Counted from the first letter of the stretch, positions 43,576 through 52,773 are shown. The stretch: 64,000 nucleotides of DNA from Clostridia bacterium (GCA_017524725.1 JAFXUZ010000028.1:62001-126000); one strand, 5' to 3'. The notes: generated from the letters alone by a model not told the origin. Translations and numbers: made by a program.

Positions 43576-44853
43576 TCAAGGATCGATCCTCATTTGGATC
43601 TTCAGGTTACCAAGGGCTGTGGCTTCGATGGGCAGGGCGACGACTTTTTTGCCGGAAAACTCCTCCGTGAGCCCGTTCAGGAAATCGTTTTTCGCCCCTC
43701 CTCCGACAATGTAGACGCGGCTGAAGCTTTTGCCGGCGGCGTGTTCCAGTTCTTCCAGGGCGGATCTGTAGCTAAGGGCGAGGGAACGGTACGCGCATCG
43801 GAAATAATCCGAAGGGCCGCCGGGTTTTGCACGGAGGGCGCTGTCAAAGGCCGTTTTCATGCTTTCCGGCGCCAGGAACGCGGGGGCGTTGGCGTCCACT
43901 GTTTCGTCAAAGGAGCTTATGGCGGCTTCCCTGACGATCTCCGAAAAGCTCTTCCCGGGGCAGATCTCGTCCCTCAGGCGGTTGACGAGCCACATCCCCA
44001 TGATATTCTTCTGGTAGCGGTTGTAACCGACGCCGCCCTCGTTGGACCAGTTGAGCTGTTCGCTGCGGGCGTCGGTGAGCGGGTGTTCGGTTTTCAACCC
44101 CAGGAGGCTCCAGGTACCGGAGGAGATGTAGGGCGCGTTTTCATCCATGGGGATACCTTCCACAGCGCTTCCCGTATCATGGGTAGCGCAGAGCACGACC
44201 CGGATGCCCTTATATTCCCCAATGACATCCCCGGGTTTTTTAAGCTTTGGGAAAAGCCCTGCCGGAAAGCCCAGGGAATGGACGATGTCCGGGTCGTATT
44301 CACCGGTTTCGGCATTGACCATGCCGCCGGTGGTGGCGTTGGTGTACTCATGGACTCCGTTCCCACACAGCCTGTACATCAGGTAGCAGGGGAGCATCAG
44401 GAAATCGGTGGCCCCGTCGAGCCTCCCGGCCTGCTTGTCCGCAAACAGCTGGTACAGGGTATTGAAAGGCTGGAACTGGATGCCGGTGCGGCGGTAAAGC
44501 CGGGAGAAAGGGACAAGGGCGTGCACCTGCGGGATCGCATCTTTGGTGCGGTCGTCACGGTAGGCATAGCAGGGCCATACCTCCTCTTTCCCCCGCATCA
44601 GAACATAGTCCACACCCCAGGTGTCGATGGACAGGCTCACGATATCGGAACAGGCGTTGCGGGCTTTTTCGATGCCGGCGACCACGTGCCCAAAAAGAGC
44701 GGGAATGTCCCATGTCAGGTGCCCATCGGTACGCGTTACACCGTTCGGGAAGCGGTATACTTCCTCGGTGCGCAGTTGGCCGGCTTCCTCCCAGCCGACG
44801 ATGTGCCTTCCGGAGGACGCGCCGATATCAATGGCAAGATAGCGTTTTTTCAT
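43576..44853 (-). CDS. rhaB: Rhamnulokinase
   Basis: 425 residues, a FGGY-family sugar kinase that phosphorylates L-rhamnulose. The start YLAIDIGASSGRHIVG is typical of RhaB. SIDTWGVDYVL, CATHDTGSAVEGIP (ATP-binding region), SSGTWSLLGLKTE and VGGGAKNDFLNGLTEE follow. The ATG at 44853 is preferred, with TGAGGCATG upstream; ATG 44868 is an alternative. It is the first gene of the operon and lies 19 bases upstream of the isomerase gene. Confidence 0.93.
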   Translation of the reverse strand: MKKRYLAIDIGASSGRHIVGWEEAGQLRTEEVYRFPNGVTRTDGHLTWDIPALFGHVVAGIEKARNACSDIVSLSIDTWGVDYVLMRGKEEVWPCYAYRDDRTKDAIPQVHALVPFSRLYRRTGIQFQPFNTLYQLFADKQAGRLDGATDFLMLPCYLMYRLCGNGVHEYTNATTGGMVNAETGEYDPDIVHSLGFPAGLFPKLKKPGDVIGEYKGIRVVLCATHDTGSAVEGIPMDENAPYISSGTWSLLGLKTEHPLTDARSEQLNWSNEGGVGYNRYQKNIMGMWLVNRLRDEICPGKSFSEIVREAAISSFDETVDANAPAFLAPESMKTAFDSALRAKPGGPSDYFRCAYRSLALSYRSALEELEHAAGKSFSRVYIVGGGAKNDFLNGLTEEFSGKKVVALPIEATALGNLKIQMRIDP

Positions 44854-44939
44854 GTGCTCATGCCTCACGTTGATGGATTTGATCGGGATCTGTACGCTGT
44901 TCCCCCTCGGCTGTGCCGGCAGGAAAACTCTATATGGTT

Positions 44940-44969
44940 ATTATATTTAATCATATATGGCTTCGTCAA
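44940..44969 (-). promoter_or_regulatory. Promoter of the rhamnose operon
   Basis: Minus strand TTGACG (44969-44964), 18-base spacer, perfect TATAAT (44945-44940). Two CCATATA-type copies, one in the spacer and one after the -10, may be regulator contacts. No regulator gene is adjacent. Confidence 0.7.
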
Positions 44970-45042
44970 GGGTGGAAATCACTCCCGATAATGAAAAAAG
45001 ACAAAAGGGAAATAAAAAAATGACGGAAGGGGGCCCCCGGCA

Positions 45043-45070
45043 TTGCCAAAGGCGTGAAACCTGATAAAAT
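45043..45070 (+). promoter_or_regulatory. Promoter of the MATE exporter gene
   Basis: TTGCCA (45043-45048), 16-base spacer, TAAAAT (45065-45070) with an extended TGA. It strongly resembles the plsX promoter. Confidence 0.65.
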
Positions 45071-45128
45071 GAGATTTGCGAACCGACGGATCGCGATAAA
45101 CATTACGGAAAGCGCAGGAAACAGAACC

Positions 45129-46511
45129 ATGTCCGATCTCCGTTTGAAACAGGGGGAGAATAAAGTTTTTTACCGACGGCTCCTGACGATCGCAGCGCCT
45201 ATATCTTTCCAGAGCCTGATGCTGGCTCTGGTAGCGGCTGCGGATGCCCTGATGCTGGGCCGTGTCGCCCAGGAGCAAATGACTGCCGTGTCCCTGGCGG
45301 CCCAGATCCAGTTTGTCCAGAACATGGTTCTGATGGCAGTGACCGGAGCCGGTTCCATCCTTGGCGCCCAGTACTGGGGCAAGGGGGACAGGGTAACGAT
45401 GCAAAAGCTGTTCCACCTGATGCTCAGGGCCAACGGAGCGATATCCCTGTTTTTTTTCGCAGCCTGCGAAGCGGTGCCGGGGATCCTGATGCGCCTTTTC
45501 ACCCATGACGATATCCTGATCGGGATCGGCGTCACCTACCTGAAGATCGCCGGGTGGTCTTATCTGATGACCGGCATATCCCAGTGCTACCTTGCGATGA
45601 TGAAGGTTACGGATCACGTGACCCCCAGCGCATGGATCAGTTCCTGCGCCGTAGTGGCGAACATTATCCTGAACGCGGTCTTTATTTTCGGCGTTTTCGG
45701 CATCAGAAGCATGCAGGCCCGGGGCGCCGCCCTCGCGACCACCCTGTCGCGCCTGGCGGAATTGGCGCTTTGCCTGGCCGTTACCATGCGCAGGGGTTAT
45801 ATCCGTCCCGACATGCGTTCCCTGTTTTCCTCCGATGCGCGCCTTAAAGGGGATTTTGCCCGCCAGTGTCTGCCGCTGCTTGGCGGATCCCTTTTCTGGG
45901 GGGTGGGCTTTACATCCTATACCGCCATTATGGGGCACATGGGTTCTGACGCCGCTGCAGCCAATTCCGTCGCCGCAGTGGTCAGGGACCTGGTATGCTG
46001 TGCCTGCAACGGCATCGGCGCAGCGGCGGGGATCATGGTGGGAAACGAGCTTGGCGCCGGGAACCTGGAACGCGGGAAACGATACGGCATCAGGCTGATG
46101 AAGCTTTCCTTTGTCATCGGATTCGCGTCCACGCTGCTTGTTGCGGCTGTGACCCCGCTGATCGTCCGCATGGTGGTCCTGACTGACGAAGCGCAGGCCA
46201 ACCTTACGGGTATGATGATCATCATGGCTGTATACATGATCGGCAGGTGCGTGAACACCGTCACCATCAACGGTGTATTGGACGGGGGAGGGGATACGGT
46301 TTTTGACGTGATATCCCTTGCTGTCTGTATGTGGGGGATCGCCATTCCCCTGGCGGTGCTGGGAGCTTTTGTATTTCATTGGCCGGTGCTGCTGGTCTAC
46401 GCCTGCACATGCCTGGACGAGGTGGGGAAGATCCCCTGGGTCATATATCGTTTGTACCGTTTCAAATGGGTGAAGAACCTGACGGAGCCGGATCCAAAGA
46501 CGGAAGCGTAA
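45129..46511 (+). CDS. MATE family efflux transporter
   Basis: 460 residues, about twelve helices in two MatE repeats. LLTIAAPISFQSLMLALVAAADALMLGRV opens repeat one, and QCLPLLGGSLFWGVGFTSYTAIMGHMGSDAAAANSV opens repeat two. Cation-driven export of drugs or small metabolites is known for the family; substrate unknown. The ATG at 45129 follows AGGAAACAG. Earlier in-frame starts lie at the promoter. Transcribed away from the rhamnose operon; no obvious partner. Confidence 0.93.
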   Translation: MSDLRLKQGENKVFYRRLLTIAAPISFQSLMLALVAAADALMLGRVAQEQMTAVSLAAQIQFVQNMVLMAVTGAGSILGAQYWGKGDRVTMQKLFHLMLRANGAISLFFFAACEAVPGILMRLFTHDDILIGIGVTYLKIAGWSYLMTGISQCYLAMMKVTDHVTPSAWISSCAVVANIILNAVFIFGVFGIRSMQARGAALATTLSRLAELALCLAVTMRRGYIRPDMRSLFSSDARLKGDFARQCLPLLGGSLFWGVGFTSYTAIMGHMGSDAAAANSVAAVVRDLVCCACNGIGAAAGIMVGNELGAGNLERGKRYGIRLMKLSFVIGFASTLLVAAVTPLIVRMVVLTDEAQANLTGMMIIMAVYMIGRCVNTVTINGVLDGGGDTVFDVISLAVCMWGIAIPLAVLGAFVFHWPVLLVYACTCLDEVGKIPWVIYRLYRFKWVKNLTEPDPKTEA

Positions 46512-46596
46512 TTACACAGCTTTCCGCCGCTTCATGATCCGGAATAAAAAAAGCGAATACCGCCGGAACATCGATCAAAAATTGGGAGGATAACCT

Positions 46597-46896
46597 ATGG
46601 ATCAGCAGAGCGCAGCATCATCGGAAAAGCGCTTGCCGTGTTTTTGACGGTTTGCGCAGTCGCTTTCCTGCGGCCGGCTTCCCCCGGGCTTCGGCTCCGG
46701 TGGGATATATGTCCGCTGTGACGAAAGACACAGCGGGCAGCGGATCGGTGACGTGCAGATCAATACCCTGGAGATCAAACGCTCAAACGGGAGGACGTGG
46801 ATGCAGTCGCCCAATAAAGCGGTTATTTCCTGGAAGGTAATCACGCCCGGTGAAAACGGCGGCGATGGCTTTACGGACGTAACGATCGGGACATAA
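46597..46896 (+). pseudogene. Decayed small secreted or membrane protein gene
   Basis: GGGAGGATAACCT precedes an ATG at 46597, but the frame stops after 16 codons (TGA). The +1-shifted frame then encodes a clear hydrophobic helix (IIGKALAVFLTVCAVAFL). After that, the original frame again reads as ordinary protein (VRCDERHSGQRIGDVQINTL... to ...FTDVTIGT) ending at TAA 46894-46896. At least two frameshifts would be needed to restore one protein. No family recognised. Confidence 0.5.
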
Positions 46897-47130
46897 CTGG
46901 AAAAAGCAGCGCTCCGTGCAAGGCAGGCGGAGGCGGCAGGGAGCCTGCCGCGGTCATATGAAAAAAACGCTCCGTGACGGCGGAATCGGTTCTTTTTGGC
47001 ATCGTATTTCCGCATGTGGGGGCGGTCGGACGGCGTCCGACTGCTTGACTCCCTGCCGGAGGCGGGATATAATGTATCTAACGGGCGGTATGTTTCCGCC
47101 GCAAATATAATACAAAGGAAGGTAACAGCC
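46897..47130 (+). promoter_or_regulatory. Intergenic region with the promoter of the second Fbp-type binding protein
   Basis: A near-perfect sigma-A promoter, TTGACT (47045-47050), 17-base spacer, TATAAT (47068-47073), lies 57 bases before the start codon. Upstream, GGCAGGC/GCCTGCC (about 46921-46951) can form a hairpin without a T run. Nothing else seen. Confidence 0.78.
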
Positions 47131-48294
47131 ATGAAGCGCATTTTTTCACTTCTACTGTCTGCGTGCCTGGCGTTCTCCGCCGCGGCAGCCTCAGCGGACG
47201 CGGTAAGCGACGCGCTGTCCCGGGCATCCACGATGACCAGCGAGGAACTGTATGCCAAAGCCAGGGAAGAAGCCGAGGCGGGCAAAACGCTGAATTTCTA
47301 CTCCACCACCAGCTTCGCGGAGAAAGCCGCCGACAACTTCATGGCGGATTATCCGGGGCTTACCGTGCATTACTTTGAGATCGACGACGGAGAGACATAC
47401 ACCATTCTGACCAATACTGTCGGCTCCGGCGTGAACGATTACGACATGGGCCTTGTGCAGAACGGTCCGGACTTGAAACTGTACCTTCTGGACAGCGGGC
47501 TGAGCTACAATTACTTCCCCGCGTCCTTTGCCGACGCGGTCCCGGAGGACTACAGGGATCCCACGGTCGTTACCTTCATCAATTCCCTGATGATCTATCA
47601 TAACGGCGGGGGCTCCATCGGCCTGACCAACGTGTGGCAGCTGACGGAGGAGGCCTGGAAGGGTAAGGTATTCTTCAAAAATCCCGTCAACGAAACTGTC
47701 AACATCAATTTCCTTATCATGCTCACCAGCCCTGAATGGACCGAGAAGCTTGAAAAGGCCTATGAGGACTATTACGGAACACCCTGGGCCAAAAATGAAT
47801 TCAAATCCGCTTCCTATCAGTGGATCGACGGATTTTTAAAGAACGTCAATTATACCTATACCTCTGCCTCCAAGATCGCCACGGGCATCGCTTCCGGCAC
47901 TCCGGGCAATCTGGGTCTGTTCGTTTTTTCCAAGCTGCGCAAGGTGGATGAGGCGGACCGCGGCAACCTGACGGTGCTTGCTTTCGAAAACGATGTGGAC
48001 GGCTTCGCCGGCTTCATGTACAGCGTATATGCGACGGTCTTCAAGGATACCGACTGTCCCTATACCTGCGCGCTTTTCATCAATTACCTGTTGAGCGCGG
48101 AAGGCTTTGCTGGTGAAAAGAGCTGGAATTCCAGCCAGGGCTACTACAGCCCCAACACCAACATCGAAAAGCCGGAAGGCATCCAGGATGAGCCCTATGC
48201 CTACTGGAAGGACAAGCTGGTGTTTGAAGACCTCCAGTACATCGAAGAGAATTTCAACGAAGTATACGAATTCATTGCCGTCCGTGTGGGCTGA
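47131..48294 (+). CDS. Extracellular solute-binding protein of a second Fbp-type importer
   Basis: 387 residues. Signal peptide (MKRIFSLLLSACLAFSAAAASADA, cleavage near 22-24), no lipobox at the cleavage site. TLNFYSTTSFAEKAADNFMADYPGLTVHYFEIDDGETYTIL is the entry of family 1 / FbpA-type binding proteins. Mixed alpha/beta two-lobe sequence follows with GFAGFMYSVYATVF near the hinge. Ligand unknown. AAGGAAGG precedes the ATG at 47131. A terminator sits between it and the permease gene, as in the first importer. Confidence 0.88.
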   Translation: MKRIFSLLLSACLAFSAAAASADAVSDALSRASTMTSEELYAKAREEAEAGKTLNFYSTTSFAEKAADNFMADYPGLTVHYFEIDDGETYTILTNTVGSGVNDYDMGLVQNGPDLKLYLLDSGLSYNYFPASFADAVPEDYRDPTVVTFINSLMIYHNGGGSIGLTNVWQLTEEAWKGKVFFKNPVNETVNINFLIMLTSPEWTEKLEKAYEDYYGTPWAKNEFKSASYQWIDGFLKNVNYTYTSASKIATGIASGTPGNLGLFVFSKLRKVDEADRGNLTVLAFENDVDGFAGFMYSVYATVFKDTDCPYTCALFINYLLSAEGFAGEKSWNSSQGYYSPNTNIEKPEGIQDEPYAYWKDKLVFEDLQYIEENFNEVYEFIAVRVG

Positions 48295-48306
48295 TCTCCG
48301 GCCTGT

Positions 48307-48338
48307 GAGGCGCAGGTCTTCTGCCTGCGCCTCTTTTT
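48307..48338 (+). terminator. Intercistronic terminator after the second Fbp-type binding protein
   Basis: A perfect ten-bp stem (48307-48316 with 48324-48333, loop of 7) is followed by five T's (48334-48338). Partial read-through would feed the permease gene 34 bases downstream. Confidence 0.88.
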
Positions 48339-48371
48339 AAAGCATTTTTTCCGGACAAGGGGGTCCCGCCC

Positions 48372-50195
48372 ATGACAATATTCCGAAAGGGACCGGGGAA
48401 ACAGCCGCTCAGGTATCGTATGGCCGCTTTTTTCCGGAAACCGTCCCATGTGATCCTGCTGATCTTTCTGGCGGTGCTGCTGGCGCTCAGTCTGTTCCCG
48501 ATGATCACGATGCTTGGCAACATGTTCACCGTGCACGCGGGCAACGAACAGCGCGCCACCCGTTCACCGGTGGGAACGCATACGCTGTATCATTTCAGCA
48601 AGCTGTTCGCCGGGGATGACTGGAGCCGGGTCAATTTCTGGACACCGCTGTTCAATTCCCTTATCGTAGCCACCGGCGCGGGGATCCTTGGCATCCTGGT
48701 GGGCGGAACGGTGGCCTGGTTCATTACACGCTCCGATCTGAAAGCAAAGAAATTCATTTCGTCCGTATTCGTGTTCCCGTATATGATGCCGGCATGGACC
48801 CTGGCTCTGTTCTGGACCAACATGTTCCAGAACAGCAAGGTGGGCGGCGGCAACACAGGCATGGTGGAATCGCTGTTTGGGGTATGCATGCCGGAATGGT
48901 TCGTTTATGGGATCTTCCCGATGATCGTTGTCATCGGGCTGCATTATTCGCCTTTCGCGTATCTGCTGATCGGGGGGATCCTGAAAAACATGGACGCCAC
49001 CCTGGAGGAGAGCGCTGCCATATTGAAGGCAAGCCGCAGCACCATCATCCGCCGCATCACGGTGCCCATCGTGATGCCGGCGATCCTTTCCACGTTCCTT
49101 CTGATCTTCTCCTCAGGCTTTTCCAGCTATACAGTGCCGGTATTTCTCGGATCGGCTGTCAAGTGCTATACCCTTTCCACAAAAATGCGAGCCCTGATCA
49201 ACGCGGGCTATGCCGGCCAGGGATACATCATCGCTTTTGTTTCAATCCTGCTTGGCTGCCTGATCCTGGGTATCAACCAGCGCTTTACCGGAAGCAGGAA
49301 ATCATTTACCACCGTGACCGGTAAATCCGGCCAGGTATCGCTTATCAGATTGAGGAGTGCGAATATCCCCATCTGCGCCGTTCTGATCCTTTTTACCTGT
49401 TTCTTTGCCATCATGCCCCTGGTATCCTTTGCTCTTGAAAGCGTGATTCGGCAGCCCGGCAATTACAGTCTGTCCAACATGACGCTGCATTTCTGGATCG
49501 GCACGGAAAATTCAGCTTATGAGACGGGCATGGTGGCCGGCATCCTGTTGAACTCCACCATGTGGAGCGCCCTGGGGAGGCAGGTCCTTCTGGCCCTGTC
49601 CGTATCCGCAGTGGTCGGCACCTGCGGCATGCTGATCGGATACTCCTGTGCCCGCTGCAGGGGGACGAGGCTGGCAAGGATCGTTGAGAGCCTGGCGTTT
49701 TTCCCATACCTGATGCCCGCCATGGCATTTGCGACCATATATCTGGCCGTGGCTACGGGAGGCACTTTCAATTTTCTGTATGGATCCTTCGGACTCCTGA
49801 TCCTGGTCTCAGCTGTAAAATTCATGCCTTTTGCGTCCAGGAGCGGCGTCAATTCCATGCTGCAGATCGCCCCGGAGATCGAGGAAGCCGCCACGATCTT
49901 CGGCGTGCCATGGACGAAGAGGATGACCGGGATCCTGTTCCCGATCCAGAAGAGCAGCATTATATCCGGCTATCTCCTGCCGGTGATCTCGGTCATGCGC
50001 GAGGTGGCCTTGTTTACCCTGCTTGTACCCTATGCCAGGTACCTTCTGACCACCATGCTCTTTTCGTTCAACGAAACGGGATACGCCCAGTACGGCAGCG
50101 CGGTGACACTGCTGATCGTGCTGATCATCATCATTATCAATGCCGTCATCAACAAACTGACCGGCGCGTCTTTTGACAAGGGAATAGGAGGCTGA
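48372..50195 (+). CDS. Fused two-domain ABC permease, FbpB type
   Basis: 607 residues with about twelve helices in two permease halves. The ATPase-contact loops are EESAAILKASRSTIIRRITVP and EEAATIFGVPWTKRMTGILFP. Partner of the upstream binding protein. It lacks the large N-terminal domain of the homologue at 5937. No ATPase gene follows: only a strong ribosome site and a 13-codon frame. GGGGG precedes the ATG at 48372. Confidence 0.92.
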   Translation: MTIFRKGPGKQPLRYRMAAFFRKPSHVILLIFLAVLLALSLFPMITMLGNMFTVHAGNEQRATRSPVGTHTLYHFSKLFAGDDWSRVNFWTPLFNSLIVATGAGILGILVGGTVAWFITRSDLKAKKFISSVFVFPYMMPAWTLALFWTNMFQNSKVGGGNTGMVESLFGVCMPEWFVYGIFPMIVVIGLHYSPFAYLLIGGILKNMDATLEESAAILKASRSTIIRRITVPIVMPAILSTFLLIFSSGFSSYTVPVFLGSAVKCYTLSTKMRALINAGYAGQGYIIAFVSILLGCLILGINQRFTGSRKSFTTVTGKSGQVSLIRLRSANIPICAVLILFTCFFAIMPLVSFALESVIRQPGNYSLSNMTLHFWIGTENSAYETGMVAGILLNSTMWSALGRQVLLALSVSAVVGTCGMLIGYSCARCRGTRLARIVESLAFFPYLMPAMAFATIYLAVATGGTFNFLYGSFGLLILVSAVKFMPFASRSGVNSMLQIAPEIEEAATIFGVPWTKRMTGILFPIQKSSIISGYLLPVISVMREVALFTLLVPYARYLLTTMLFSFNETGYAQYGSAVTLLIVLIIIIINAVINKLTGASFDKGIGG

Positions 50196-50198
50196 CGT

Positions 50199-50240
50199 AT
50201 GACCGGGAGAGCGTACGGAGTCTTGCCTTTGGCACATTGA
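50199..50240 (+). other. 13-codon frame with strong ribosome site after the permease, possible ATPase-gene remnant
   Basis: GGAGG lies about six bases before an ATG at 50199, but the frame ends at TGA 50238-50240 after 13 residues (MTGRAYGVLPLAH). The position is where the ATPase gene of an Fbp-type operon normally starts. It could be a truncated gene, a leader peptide or chance. Confidence 0.35.
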
Positions 50241-50262
50241 AATGACAGGATCTACATAACGG

Positions 50263-50287
50263 CAGCGGTCCCGTAAAGGGGCCGCTG
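50263..50287 (+). terminator. Hairpin ending the second Fbp-type operon
   Basis: Stem 50263-50268 with 50282-50287 plus an inner CCC/GGG pairing. The following sequence is only moderately T-rich, so terminator function is likely but not certain. Confidence 0.5.
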
Positions 50288-50459
50288 TTGGTTTACAACA
50301 GTAAAAGATGTAACAATTGGTGAATAACGGGCGAAAAGGAGGGATCGGGGACGGTTGTGCGGCGTGGGGCGGATTGACGGGGTGCATGCTGTCTGATACA
50401 CTTGAACGGGCTGGAAGCAGCTTTTATCATGTCCCGACCGATATGAAAGGAATGCCCTG

Positions 50460-52592
50460 ATGCGCAGGATCACAGCGATCGTCTTTGTTTTTTTATGTGC
50501 CCTTCTTTTTGCGTCATGCGCCATGGCGGATTGTACCCTGCCTTCGGGACTTAAAAAAATCGAGTCCCAGGCTTTCTTTGGGGATACGTCCCTTAAAGGC
50601 ACCCTGGTGATCCCCGAAGGGATCACAACCATCGGGGATGACGCTTTTCGCGGCTGCACGGGTCTGACCGGACTCAAGATCCCTTCCACGGTCAGGTCCA
50701 TCGGCACACGGGCTTTCTACGGATGCAGCAATCTTGCCGGTGTGATTTATCTGGACAGCGGCGTAAGCTATGCCGCGTCTTCTTTTGCAGGAACAAAGCT
50801 GGTGCTTGGCGTAAGGGTAGCCGCCGTTTCTCTGCAGGAAACGTCGACGGTATTGTTCCAAGGGAATACTGTGAGGCTCGTGGCGGCGGTGCTGCCTGAA
50901 AACGCAACTGACAAGGACCTGGTCTGGGAAAGTACCGATCCGGGCGTCGCGGCCGTGTCCGGGGACGGGCTGGTGACTGGCGTTGCTCCCGGACAGGCAA
51001 CGATAAAAGCGACGGCAGCGGACGGGAGCGGCGCAGGTGCTGCCTGTCAGGTGACTGTCCTGTCCCGGCTTGAGATCGTTTCCCTGTCGGGAGATATTTC
51101 GGCACGTCCCGGGGACTCGATCACCCTGGAGGCTGTGCCCGCGGGAGGAACGGGCAGCTATACTTTTCAGTGGTATTACTGTCGGGATGAGTCTTCCGCC
51201 GGTGTAAGGACCTACACCGGACGCAGGATCAGCATGATCGTCGGGGGAACAGACGAGACGTTCTGGTATTACTGCGTGGTGACCAGCGGCACTCAGTCCG
51301 TTGCCTCCCGGCGCGTCAGGATCACTGTCATATCTGACAGTATCAGCGTAAACCCCGCTTCCTTCAGCGCCGCGGCAGGGGGGGAGAAATGGCAGGTGGA
51401 TGTCGCCGCCGGCGGCACATGGACCGTCTCCGGTGACAGTGCCTGGCTGACCGTGGACCGGACAGGCGGCAGCGGCAGTACTTCCGTCACCCTTTCCGCA
51501 GCCCCCAATACCTCCGGATCCCCCCGGCAGGGCAGCGTTACCTTCGTTTCAGGCAACGCTGTAACGGTGCATACCGTTCGGCAGGCAGGTGCCGGCCTGA
51601 CAGTCAATCCCGAAGACTTTGGACTGCTGAATCCGGAAAGCTTCGTGCTGACGTCGCAGGTGATATCCGGCGGCGCCTGGACGGCAAAGTCAGATTCCTC
51701 CTGGGTGACGGTGCATCCTTCCGCCGGCAGCGGGAACGGTTTTATTTCGTTCTTCGCGTCCCCAAATAACGGGAGTACTGCCCGGTCGGCGACGATAACC
51801 GTTACATGCGGGGATCTCAGCACCGCGGTTTTCCTCAGGCAGGACGCATGGAGCATGAATGTGACCCCCGAAACGCCTGAAAAGCTCCCGTCCTCCGGAG
51901 GCACCTTACAGATTACCGTATCCGCGAAATATGGGACCTGGAGCGCTCAAACGGACGCATCCTGGCTGACGCTGTCCGCATGCTCCGGTGAGGGCGAAGG
52001 GTCGGGGATCACCGCAGCGGTCTCTGAAAACACCTCTTCCGCCCGCAGCGCGGTGGTGACGTTCAGCGTCGGGAACGTGATAAAGCAGATCACGATAAGG
52101 CAGGAAGGCGGCGGCTGGACCCCGCCGACAGTTACAGCGCTGTCCGTTTCCCTTCAGGGAGACAAGTACATCGGTACGCCCTACAGCGTTTACGATTGCC
52201 AGGCTTTTGTTGAAAAGTGCCTCGCCGACGCCGGAGTGCATAAAGACCTTGCCGGGAGCAACGCCTGGTACAGGGAGATGACATGGCGGGGGACTCCCGA
52301 ACAGTGCGTGGAGAAATTCGGCTATATTCCCAAAGGCGCGTTCCTTTACATCGTCCTCCATAACGGAGGCGAGCCTTCCGTTTATCAGGACGGCCTGGGA
52401 AATGCGGATCATATCGGGATCTATACCGGAAGGAACCAAGGAGCGATCCATTCCAGCTCTTCAAAGCGGGGCGTATATGAAAGCTATTTTGAATGCGCTA
52501 CCATCCCCGGCGGCGGATGGAACATGGTAGGCCTGTGGAAAGAACTGGACTACGGGGACAGTGTGATCAACTCGTTCCTGTCGGGAAAGTAA
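50460..52592 (+). CDS. Secreted LRR / Ig / BACON protein with a C-terminal NlpC/P60-like domain
   Basis: 710 residues. Signal peptide with Cys20 (FASC), possibly a lipobox. A BspA-type leucine-rich segment (about 27-112), a Big_2 Ig-like domain (about 120-200) and a second Ig-like domain (about 205-290) follow. Then come three BACON-type repeats (about 295-376, 378-462, 465-549), each with a W(T/S) ... S-W-(L/V)-T core. The C-terminal 150 residues look like an NlpC/P60 or CHAP-type amidase: YDCQAFVEKCLADAG with Cys580, and ADHIGIYTG with His651. This suggests cell-wall or glycan-bound peptide cleavage at the surface. Transcribed alone. Confidence 0.82.
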   Translation: MRRITAIVFVFLCALLFASCAMADCTLPSGLKKIESQAFFGDTSLKGTLVIPEGITTIGDDAFRGCTGLTGLKIPSTVRSIGTRAFYGCSNLAGVIYLDSGVSYAASSFAGTKLVLGVRVAAVSLQETSTVLFQGNTVRLVAAVLPENATDKDLVWESTDPGVAAVSGDGLVTGVAPGQATIKATAADGSGAGAACQVTVLSRLEIVSLSGDISARPGDSITLEAVPAGGTGSYTFQWYYCRDESSAGVRTYTGRRISMIVGGTDETFWYYCVVTSGTQSVASRRVRITVISDSISVNPASFSAAAGGEKWQVDVAAGGTWTVSGDSAWLTVDRTGGSGSTSVTLSAAPNTSGSPRQGSVTFVSGNAVTVHTVRQAGAGLTVNPEDFGLLNPESFVLTSQVISGGAWTAKSDSSWVTVHPSAGSGNGFISFFASPNNGSTARSATITVTCGDLSTAVFLRQDAWSMNVTPETPEKLPSSGGTLQITVSAKYGTWSAQTDASWLTLSACSGEGEGSGITAAVSENTSSARSAVVTFSVGNVIKQITIRQEGGGWTPPTVTALSVSLQGDKYIGTPYSVYDCQAFVEKCLADAGVHKDLAGSNAWYREMTWRGTPEQCVEKFGYIPKGAFLYIVLHNGGEPSVYQDGLGNADHIGIYTGRNQGAIHSSSSKRGVYESYFECATIPGGGWNMVGLWKELDYGDSVINSFLSGK

Positions 52593-52704
52593 ACCGGGGA
52601 ATCTGACTGCGGGCCGGATTTTAATGCCGACGAAAACGGAAATTCCTGCGATCGTTCAGGATCGAATAATATGACTGCGCCGTAACCGTCGCGCGAAACA
52701 ATTT

Positions 52705-52759
52705 GGGGCGCCGCTTTTTTAGCGGCGCCCCATGCATGTGCGCCGGAAAGCTTCCGGCG
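52705..52759. terminator. Convergent hairpin pair after the BACON protein gene
   Basis: A perfect 11-bp stem (52705-52715 with 52721-52731, loop of T's) and an 8-bp stem (52741-52748 with 52752-52759) lie between the convergent BACON-protein and pectinase genes. Neither has a following T run, so termination strength is uncertain. Confidence 0.55.
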
Positions 52760-52773
52760 GGTGATATATGGGT

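Noticed and set aside
48372..50240. A gene split or frameshift hiding the missing ATPase downstream of the permease
   Set aside because: No Walker A, signature or Walker B sequence is found in any frame between 50196 and 50460.
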